This document shows positions 58,273 to 64,000 of a stretch of 64,000 bases of DNA, piece by piece (position 1 is the first letter of the stretch; each line of letters starts with the position of its first letter). Origin of the DNA: Streptomyces maremycinicus (lineage in GTDB: Bacteria > Actinomycetota > Actinomycetes > Streptomycetales > Streptomycetaceae); the NCBI RefSeq assembly GCF_001184025.1, contig NZ_BBYG01000016.1:310001-374000 (forward strand). The letters are read 5' to 3'. The position numbers and the translations under genes were made by a program. The notes under the pieces were generated by a model that saw only the letters and a program-made list of their open reading frames with translations, ran no database searches and was not told where the DNA came from.

Positions 58273-58719
58273 ATGGCCCGACGTACCGCCCGTTCCGCTC
58301 GCCCTGTCAGCTCCGGCCGCTCCGGTTCCGTGTCGACAGCCGGAGGGACGTGCCCCTGTGGGCTGCCCGCGGCCTACGAGGCGTGCTGTGGGCGTTTTCA
58401 CGGCGGTGGTGACTCCGCGCCGACCGCCGAGGCGCTGATGCGGTCGCGGTACAGCGCCTTCGTGCGGGGTGATGCGGGGTATCTGCTGCGGACGTGGCAT
58501 CCGCGGACGCGGCCGGAGCGGCTCGAGCTCGATCCGGGGATGCGGTGGACGGGTCTGGAGATCCTCGCGGCGGCGGACGGCAGCGCCTTCCACACGAGCG
58601 GGACCGTGGAGTTCCGGGCTTCCTACCGGGGTGGCGCGCTGCACGAGCGCAGCCGGTTCGAGCGGGTCGCCGGTGCCTGGGTGTACGTGGACGGGGAGTT
58701 CCCTGAGACCTCCGGGTAA
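58273..58719 (+). CDS. YchJ-family SEC-C motif protein
   Basis: The product has 148 residues from ATG 58273; an in-frame GTG at 58243 is an alternative. The zinc-binding SEC-C-like motif is CPCGLPAAYEACCGRFHGG (about 27-45). It is followed by the YchJ core EALMRSRYSAFVRGDAGYLLRTWHP and VEFRASYRGGALHERSRFERVAGAWVYVDG. The fold resembles NTF2/SnoaL proteins. The biochemical role is unknown. Its stop is 4 nt from the stop of the convergent regulator gene. Confidence 0.9.
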   Translation: MARRTARSARPVSSGRSGSVSTAGGTCPCGLPAAYEACCGRFHGGGDSAPTAEALMRSRYSAFVRGDAGYLLRTWHPRTRPERLELDPGMRWTGLEILAAADGSAFHTSGTVEFRASYRGGALHERSRFERVAGAWVYVDGEFPETSG

Positions 58720-58723
58720 CCGG

Positions 58724-59425
58724 CTACGGCGCCAGGATGTCCAGTTCCTGGAGGGCGCCGATGGTGATCTCCCGGGTCAGTCGTTCCGCGCGGGCCGCGT
58801 CGCGCTCGCGGACCGCCTCCGCGACCTGGACGTGGAGGGTGACGGCGGCCGGGAGGGGGTCCTCGAACATGACCTCGTGGTGGGTGCGGCCCGCGAGGAC
58901 CTCCGCGACGACGTCGCCGAGGCGGGCGAACATCTCGTTGCCCGAGGCGGCGAGGATCACCCGGTGGAAGGCGACGTCGTGGACGAGGTACTTCTCCAGC
59001 CGGTGGCCACGTGAGTTGGCCACCATGCCGAGGGCGCACTCCGTGAGTTCGGCGCACTGCTCCGCCGTGGCGTGTCTCGCCGCCAGGCCCGCCGCCACGG
59101 GCTCGATCGCCGAGCGCAGGACGGTGAGCGAGCGCAGCTGGTGCGGGCGGTCGGCGCCGGCCAGCCGCCAGCGGATCACCTGCGGGTCGTAGACGTTCCA
59201 CTCGGCTTTGGGCCGGACCGTCACGCCCACCCGGCGGCGGGACTCGACCAGGTGCATGGACTCCAGGACGCGGACGGCCTCGCGCATGACCGAGCGGGAG
59301 ACGTCGAAGCGCTGGGCCAGTTCGTCGGTGCGCAGAACACTGCCCGGCGGGTACTCACCCGCGGTGATGGCGGGGCCGAGGGCGTCCAGTACTTGGCCGT
59401 GCAGACCCCGGCCCGGAGTGGTCAT
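58724..59425 (-). CDS. gntR: GntR/FadR-family gluconate regulator
   Basis: The product has 233 residues. The winged helix is GSVLRTDELAQRFDVSRSVMREAVRVLESMHLVESRRRVGVTV (about 28-70). WNVYDPQVIRWRLAGADR is the usual linker of gluconate-type FadR regulators. The FCD domain carries metal-binding-type residues in LVHDVAFHRVILAASGNEMF and AVTLHVQVAEAVRERD. It is divergent from gntK, and a palindrome AAGTCAGACTT sits between them. It probably represses gntK-gntP until gluconate or a phosphate derivative binds. Confidence 0.9.
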   Translation of the reverse strand: MTTPGRGLHGQVLDALGPAITAGEYPPGSVLRTDELAQRFDVSRSVMREAVRVLESMHLVESRRRVGVTVRPKAEWNVYDPQVIRWRLAGADRPHQLRSLTVLRSAIEPVAAGLAARHATAEQCAELTECALGMVANSRGHRLEKYLVHDVAFHRVILAASGNEMFARLGDVVAEVLAGRTHHEVMFEDPLPAAVTLHVQVAEAVRERDAARAERLTREITIGALQELDILAP

Positions 59426-59459
59426 GCACTCAGAGTACGGGGTGGATCACACAGCCAAA

Positions 59460-59470
59460 AAGTCAGACTT
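59460..59470. promoter_or_regulatory. GntR operator candidate
   Basis: AAGTC-A-GACTT is a perfect palindrome in the 140-nt gntR-gntK divergent region, within its most A+T-rich part. FadR-family operators are commonly short palindromes of this kind. Confidence 0.55.
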
Positions 59471-59565
59471 ATTTGTCACACACTCTTGAATTCGTCGTAC
59501 CTAATCGGTTTCAGTGTCGTCGGCGCCCGTCGGCGCCGGACGTAACGGCAGACAGCGAGGCAGAG

Positions 59566-60084
59566 ATGCGTACCCCCCACGTCGTCGTGGTCATGGGCGT
59601 CGCCGGCACGGGCAAGACCACCATCGGTCCCCTGCTCGCCGCCCGGCTGGGCGTTCCGTACGCCGAGGGCGACGACTTCCACCCGCAGGCCAACATCGAC
59701 AAGATGTCGGCCGGCGTCCCGCTCGACGACGACGACCGGTGGCCGTGGCTCGACGCCATCGGCGGCTGGGCGGACGCGCGGGCCGGTCTCGGCGGGGTCG
59801 TCAGCTGCTCGGCGCTGAAGCGGTCGTACCGCGACCGGCTGCGGGCGGCGGCCCCCGGGGTCGTCTTCGTGCATCTCGCGGGCGACCGCGCGCTGATCGA
59901 GGACCGCATGGCGCACCGGCAGGGCCACTTCATGCCGACCGCGCTGCTCGACTCCCAGTTCGCCACGCTCCAGCCCCTCGAGGCGGACGAGGCGGGAGAC
60001 GTCGTCGATGTCTCGGGCAGCCCGGAGGCCATCGCCGGGCGGGCCGTGACCGCGCTCGACGCGCTTGGTCAGCCCGCCGAGTAG
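59566..60084 (+). CDS. gntK: Gluconokinase
   Basis: The product has 172 residues, normal for GntK. The P-loop is GVAGTGKTT (11-19). The gluconate-binding part is AEGDDFHPQANIDKMSAGVPLDDDDRWPWLDAI, and the lid has HRQGHFMPTALLDSQFATLQP. It makes 6-phosphogluconate from gluconate and ATP for the pentose phosphate pathway. It precedes the gluconate permease by 83 nt, the gap being filled with a CCCCCGT-type short repeat. Confidence 0.95.
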   Translation: MRTPHVVVVMGVAGTGKTTIGPLLAARLGVPYAEGDDFHPQANIDKMSAGVPLDDDDRWPWLDAIGGWADARAGLGGVVSCSALKRSYRDRLRAAAPGVVFVHLAGDRALIEDRMAHRQGHFMPTALLDSQFATLQPLEADEAGDVVDVSGSPEAIAGRAVTALDALGQPAE

Positions 60085-60167
60085 TTCCGCAAGCCTGCGA
60101 GCAGTACCGGATCCCTCCCCCGTCCCCCGTCCCCCGTCCTCACCCCTACCTGACAGAGGAATCACCC

Positions 60168-61565
60168 GTGACCAGACTCAGTGTCGAGACACTGGCAGCG
60201 GACACCGTCGAGCCGATCACCTCGGCCGGCCACGCGCAGCTGGGCATCGCCGTCCTGGCGGGCATCGCCGTGATCGTCGTGCTCATCACCCGGTTCAAGC
60301 TGCACGCCTTCCTGGCGCTGACCATCGGCTCGCTGGCGCTGGGCGCCTTCGCCGGGGCGCCGCTCGACAAGGCCATCGCCTCGTTCACCACCGGGCTCGG
60401 CGCCACCGTCGCCGGGGTGGGCGTGCTGATCGCGCTGGGCGCGATCCTCGGCAAGATGCTCGCGGACTCCGGCGGCGCCGACCAGATCGTGGACACGATC
60501 CTGGCGAAGGCAGGCGGCCGGTCGATGCCGTGGGCGATGGTGCTGATCGCCTCCGTCATCGGTCTGCCGTTGTTCTTCGAGGTCGGCGTGGTGCTGTTGA
60601 TCCCCGTCGTGCTGATGGTCGCCAAGCGGGGCAACTACTCGCTCATGCGGATCGGCATCCCGGCGCTGGCCGGTCTGTCGGTGATGCACGGTCTCGTCCC
60701 GCCGCACCCCGGTCCGCTGGTCGCGATCGACGCGGTCGGCGCCAACCTGGGCGTCACGCTGGCGCTCGGCGTGCTCATCGCCGTCCCGACGGTCGTCGTC
60801 GCCGGTCCGCTGTTCTCCCGGGTCGCGGCCCGCTGGGTGGACGTCCCCGCCCCGGACCGCATGATCCCGCAGCGGCCCTCCGAGGACCTGGAGAAGCGGC
60901 CCGGCTTCGGCGCCACGCTGGCCACCATCCTGCTGCCCGTCGTGCTCATGCTGTCCAAGGCGCTGGTCGACATCGTGGTGGACGACCCCGAGCACACCGT
61001 GCAGCGCGTCTTCGACGTCGTCGGCTCGCCCCTGATCGCCCTGCTCACCGCCGTGCTCGTGGGCATGTTCACGCTGCTGAGGCCCGCCGGGTTCGCCAAG
61101 GAGCGGGTCTCGGGGCTGGTCGAGAAGGGGCTCGCCCCCATCGCGGGCATCCTGCTGATCGTCGGCGCGGGCGGCGGCTTCAAGCAGACGCTGATCGACT
61201 GCGGCGTGGGCCAGATGGTCCTGGACATCTCCGAGGACTGGTCGATCCCGGCGCTGCTGCTGGCCTGGCTGATCGCGGTGACCATCCGGCTGGCCACCGG
61301 TTCGGCGACCGTGGCGACGATCTCGGCGGCCGGCCTGGTGGCGCCCCTCGCGGCCGACATGTCGACCACCCACACCGCCCTGCTGGTCCTGGCCATAGGT
61401 GCCGGCTCGCTGTTCTTCAGCCATGTCAACGACGCGGGGTTCTGGCTGGTGAAGGAGTACTTCGGGCTCAGTGTGGGCCAGAACATCAAGACCTGGTCGG
61501 TCATGGAGACCATCATCTCCGTGGTCGCGGGCGGCCTGGTCCTGCTCCTCTCCCTGGTCATCTAG
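60168..61565 (+). CDS. gntP: Gluconate:H+ symporter (GntP family)
   Basis: The product has 465 residues. GTG at 60168 follows AGAGGA. About twelve membrane segments are seen. GntP-family signatures are LGKMLADSGGADQIVDTIL, VIGLPLFFEVGVVLLIPVV, GLVPPHPGPLVAIDAVGANLG, and the C-terminal AIGAGSLFFSHVNDAGFWLVKEYFGL. It imports gluconate for GntK. It is the last gene of the gnt operon and a perfect palindrome follows its stop. Confidence 0.95.
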   Translation: MTRLSVETLAADTVEPITSAGHAQLGIAVLAGIAVIVVLITRFKLHAFLALTIGSLALGAFAGAPLDKAIASFTTGLGATVAGVGVLIALGAILGKMLADSGGADQIVDTILAKAGGRSMPWAMVLIASVIGLPLFFEVGVVLLIPVVLMVAKRGNYSLMRIGIPALAGLSVMHGLVPPHPGPLVAIDAVGANLGVTLALGVLIAVPTVVVAGPLFSRVAARWVDVPAPDRMIPQRPSEDLEKRPGFGATLATILLPVVLMLSKALVDIVVDDPEHTVQRVFDVVGSPLIALLTAVLVGMFTLLRPAGFAKERVSGLVEKGLAPIAGILLIVGAGGGFKQTLIDCGVGQMVLDISEDWSIPALLLAWLIAVTIRLATGSATVATISAAGLVAPLAADMSTTHTALLVLAIGAGSLFFSHVNDAGFWLVKEYFGLSVGQNIKTWSVMETIISVVAGGLVLLLSLVI

Positions 61566-61587
61566 CGGTCCGGCCGCGGCCGGACCG
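61566..61587. terminator. Palindrome after gntP
   Basis: CGGTCCGGCC-gc-GGCCGGACCG, 10-bp arms directly behind the stop codon and between convergent genes. Confidence 0.75.
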
Positions 61588-61602
61588 GGCCGCGGCCGCC
61601 CG

Positions 61603-62226
61603 CTAGGGCCGCCAGAGGCGGTGTTCGCGTTCCGCCCACTCGCGGCTCACCGAGCCCGTGCGCATCCCGCGGCGGGCTTCCGGGTCGCCCAGCGCCATGC
61701 CGATGTGGCCGGCCAGGACGACGCCGACGGTGAGCGCCAGCCAGTCGTGGACGAAGGTCGCGCTGGTGCGCCACATGATCGGGGTGAGATGGGTGAACCA
61801 CATGAGCAGGCCGGTGCCGAGCATCACGAGGGTCGCCCCGGCGATCCAGGCCGCGTAGATCTTCTGCCCGGCGTTGAACTTGGCCGCCGGACGCGAGCGC
61901 CGGCTCCTGTCCCGGCGCAGGGCGGCCCCCAGCCAGCGCCGGTCGTGCGGGCCGAAGCGGTTGAGGTGGCGCAGGTCGGCGCGGAACGCCCGGGAGGCGA
62001 GACCGGCCAGGACCGGGACGGGCAGGGCCAGTCCGGCCCATTCGTGGACCCGGACCACCAGCTCGCGGCGGCCGACGAGCTGCGCGAACTCGGGGATGTA
62101 CAGGACCGCCGCCGTCACCACGCACAAGCCCATGAGCAGGGCCGTGGTGCGGTGGACCCACCGTTCGGCGGGGGTGAAGCGGGGGATCCGCGCGGTCGCC
62201 GGCGGCGCCTCAGCTCGTAGGCTCAT
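61603..62226 (-). CDS. Cytochrome b561-type membrane subunit
   Basis: The product has 207 residues from ATG 62226. Four membrane helices carry heme-ligand-type histidines: RWVHRTTALLMGLCVV, VRVHEWAGLALPVPVLAG, WFTHLTPIMW and FVHDWLALTVGVVLAGHIGMALG. It likely passes electrons between the quinone pool and the molybdoenzyme encoded upstream, whose gene end it overlaps by 17 nt. It resembles the formate-dehydrogenase gamma/YedZ-like b561 group. Confidence 0.85.
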   Translation of the reverse strand: MSLRAEAPPATARIPRFTPAERWVHRTTALLMGLCVVTAAVLYIPEFAQLVGRRELVVRVHEWAGLALPVPVLAGLASRAFRADLRHLNRFGPHDRRWLGAALRRDRSRRSRPAAKFNAGQKIYAAWIAGATLVMLGTGLLMWFTHLTPIMWRTSATFVHDWLALTVGVVLAGHIGMALGDPEARRGMRTGSVSREWAEREHRLWRP

Positions 62227-62998
62227 CGTCCCGTCCGTTCGAGCGGCCGACCCAGGCGTCGACGTCGTAGCCACGCTCCTCCCAGTAGCCGGGCTTCACC
62301 TTCTCGGTGACGGTGATGCCGGACAGCCACTTGGCGGACTTGTAGAAGTACATCGGCGCCACATAGAGGCGGACGGGGCCGCCGTGGTCGTGGCCGAGGT
62401 CCTTGTCCTGCATCCGCAGGGCGACCAGGACGTCGGCACGGCGGGCCTGGGCGAGGGTGAGGCTCTCGCTGTAGGCGCCGTCGAAGCAGGTGAAGCGGAC
62501 CGCGCCGGCCTCGGCGCGGACGCCCGCCGCGTCGAGCAGGGTGGACAGCCGCACGCCCTCGAAGGGCGTGCCCGGTACCCGCCAGCCGGTGACGCACTGG
62601 ACGTCTCTGACCATCCGGGTCTGCGGCAGGGCCCTGAGGTCGGCCAGGGTGTAGCCGGCGGGCCGGTCCACCAGGCCGTCCACGGTCAGGCGGTAGTTCG
62701 TGGCGTTCCGGTGCGGGACCGAGGACGTCACCGAGTAGTAGCGGAAGCCGCCGCCGTTGGGGAGCAGACCGGTCAAGCCGGTGGGGTCCTTGTCGGCGGC
62801 GCTGCCGAGGAAGGCCTCCATACCGCGCTGGAGCGGGGGCGCCGCGACGACGCCCAGGGCGCCGAGGGCGAGCGTGCCGAGGAAGACCCGCCGGCCGACG
62901 GGTGCACCGCGTTCCGCGGGCGGCCCCGCCGGACGGGCCGCCTCGGACCGCTCGGGGGGTCCGGCTGCCTCGGCCGGCTCGGGTGGTTCAGGGTTCAC
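62210..62998 (-). CDS. YedY/sulfite-oxidase-family molybdopterin-dependent oxidoreductase
   Basis: The product has 262 residues from the GTG at 62998. GGAAGG abuts this codon, an unusually short spacing, but no better in-frame start follows the preceding stop-free region. A twin-arginine-like signal RRVFLGTLALGALGVVAA (about 39-56) suggests Tat export of the folded cofactor protein. The molybdenum ligand Cys is in MVRDVQCVTGW, and the cofactor region has GGPVRLYVAPMYFYKSAKWLSGI. It may reduce S-oxides or oxidise sulfite outside the membrane with the b561 partner; the substrate is unknown. Confidence 0.85.
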   Translation of the reverse strand: MNPEPPEPAEAAGPPERSEAARPAGPPAERGAPVGRRVFLGTLALGALGVVAAPPLQRGMEAFLGSAADKDPTGLTGLLPNGGGFRYYSVTSSVPHRNATNYRLTVDGLVDRPAGYTLADLRALPQTRMVRDVQCVTGWRVPGTPFEGVRLSTLLDAAGVRAEAGAVRFTCFDGAYSESLTLAQARRADVLVALRMQDKDLGHDHGGPVRLYVAPMYFYKSAKWLSGITVTEKVKPGYWEERGYDVDAWVGRSNGRDDEPTS

Positions 62999-63405
62999 CC
63001 TTCCATTCGAGCACTCGGGGACCCGTCGGGGCCAGGGATCCCGGGCGGCCGTCAGACTTCCGTCACCACTTCTTACCCGGCTCTCGGACCGAGCGCGGCG
63101 GCCCGGGCCGCCGGGAAGGCCCGGTGGGGGTCGGCTGACGGCTGATCCGGGGGCGGAACGGCGCTGGTGGGACCCCCTGTGGCCGGGTGTCCCGGCGTGC
63201 CGGTGTGGCGTACGCCATGGCGCGGCCCGTCCGGAGCCCACACCATGGCCGTAGGGCCGCCCCGCACCCCCGGCCCTGCTCCCGGGCGCCGCGGCCGAGT
63301 CGGCCGCCCCGTTCCGGGTACTCGAGGCGCCGAGGGCGCTGGGACGCTACAGTCGGCCACTACGCATCCCGTCCGTGGTCCGACCGGATGATCGAGGTAG
63401 GCAGC
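62999..63405. other. Divergent intergenic region, molybdoenzyme and DMT genes
   Basis: No gene is convincing in these 407 bases. GGCGTACGCC (63207-63216) is a perfect palindrome. TACAGT (63348-63353) is a weak -10 candidate for the DMT gene, without a matching -35. Confidence 0.4.
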
Positions 63406-64000
63406 GTGTCGGTTCTGGTTCTGGTTCTCGCCGTGAGTGCCGCCTGCTGCCTCGGCTTCGGGTTCGTGCTCCAGCAGAACGCCGCGCAGCGGGCGCCGCT
63501 CGGCGACTTCCTCTCCCCGCGGCTGCTGCTCGACCTGATGAAGGTGCCGCGCTGGCTGGGCGGCATCGGCCTGATGGTGGCGGGTATGGCGCTGGGCGCG
63601 GTCGCGCTCGGCCAGGGCGAGCTCTCCCTGGTGGAGCCGCTGCTCGCCACCAATCTGCTGTTCGCCCTCGCGCTCTCCCGGCACCAGACGAAGCAGCCGC
63701 TGGGCCGCCAGGGCTGGGCGGGTCTGCTCCTGCTCGCGGGCGGGGTGACCACCTTCATCGTGGCGGGCGAGCCGCGCGGTGGCACGGCGGTCACGGATCC
63801 GCTGCGGCACTGGCTGATCATCGGAGTGATGGTCGGCGTCGCCCTGCTGCTGACCACGTACGCCAAACGTTCCCGGCTGAGTTCCGGCCCGGTGCTGCTG
63901 TCCCTCGCGGCCGGCCTGCTGTACGGCGTCCAGGACGCGCTGACCAGGGTCAGCGGGCAGCGCTTCGCCGCGGGCGGCCTCGGTGAGCTGCTGACCGGCT
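63406..64000 (+). CDS. DMT-superfamily (EamA-like) transporter, 3'-truncated by window edge
   Basis: GTG at 63406 follows GAGGTAGG; an in-frame ATG at 63388 has no ribosome site. The 198 codons visible encode about six hydrophobic segments. It starts VSVLVLVLAVSAACCLGFG, then FVLQQNAAQRAPLGDF, GMALGAVALGQGELSLVEPLLATNLLFALALS, GGVTTFIVAGEPRGG and LAAGLLYGVQDALTRV. This resembles the streptomycete DMT-family proteins related to drug/metabolite exporters and magnesium-transporter NIPA-like folds. The substrate is unknown. The end lies outside the window. Confidence 0.85.
   Translation, partial: MSVLVLVLAVSAACCLGFGFVLQQNAAQRAPLGDFLSPRLLLDLMKVPRWLGGIGLMVAGMALGAVALGQGELSLVEPLLATNLLFALALSRHQTKQPLGRQGWAGLLLLAGGVTTFIVAGEPRGGTAVTDPLRHWLIIGVMVGVALLLTTYAKRSRLSSGPVLLSLAAGLLYGVQDALTRVSGQRFAAGGLGELLTG

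Overview
The window is about 72% G+C with GTG/ATG starts, strong Shine-Dalgarno sites and dense gene packing. It carries mycothiol biosynthesis (mshC), two chaplin genes (a sortase-anchored ChpC type and a ChpH type), the glycerol gyl operon with GylR, and a DUF5703/DUF3090/SCO1664-family backbone. All of this indicates a Streptomyces chromosome. From memory of S. coelicolor, the backbone follows the SCO1655-SCO1680 order (metH, gylR-glpF-glpK-glpD, PAC2, mshC, chpC, chpH, gntR-gntK-gntP). Accessory genes appear to be inserted between glpD and the PAC2 gene, and probably again next to tRNA-Leu.

Layout. 1-5.3 kb: end of a RecB-like nuclease gene, an orphan NarL-type response regulator, and two paralogous oligopeptide-type solute-binding lipoproteins without permeases. 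5.3-15.4 kb: HAD phosphatase, metH, gylR and the glycerol operon glpF-glpK-glpD. Two GylR operator candidates share the core TCGACATTGYCGAAC. 15.7-15.9 kb: the orphaned C-terminus of a NACHT-type NTPase gene. 15.9-32.5 kb: a methionine-salvage and nucleoside-salvage island. 32.7-48.4 kb: PAC2, the mshC operon, a CorA-like channel, a ferritin-like protein, an F420-type oxidoreductase, an aldo/keto reductase coupled to a RecD-like pseudohelicase, chaplins, an M20 peptidase and tRNA-Leu(GAG). 48.6-58.2 kb: a multidomain PP2C sensor phosphatase, an amino-acid-type binding lipoprotein, and a Pls/PosA-type non-ribosomal peptide synthetase overlapping an M1 metallopeptidase gene. 58.3-64 kb: a YchJ-like protein, gluconate regulator/kinase/permease, a cytochrome b561 plus YedY-like molybdoenzyme pair, and the start of a DMT-type transporter.

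The most interesting part is the 15.9-32.5 kb island. It holds mtnK, mtnD, mtnC, mtnB and mtnA, a ribose-type ABC importer in the mtnK operon, a BMP/PnrA-type nucleoside ABC importer, a nucleoside phosphorylase, an MtaD-type methylthioadenosine (MTA) deaminase and a GntR/FadR regulator. Read together, methylthioribose (MTR) would enter and be phosphorylated by MtnK, while MTA would enter and be deaminated and then phosphorolysed. Both routes would give MTR-1-phosphate, which MtnA, MtnB, MtnC and MtnD turn into 2-keto-4-methylthiobutyrate, the methionine precursor. No transaminase and no MTA phosphorylase/nucleosidase of the standard type lie in the island.

Three tiny ORFs that end in a Cys codon followed by Arg or Arg-Gly and a stop precede the two importer operons and mtnD. 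Two of them carry the RR-x(3)-D-x(2)-R pattern of actinobacterial cysteine-type leader peptides. A decamer, CCGGACATCC, recurs upstream of mtnD, of the nucleoside importer and (9/10 match) of the GntR gene. The island therefore looks like a sulfur-controlled organosulfur-nucleoside scavenging system. The substrates and the control are inference from sequence.
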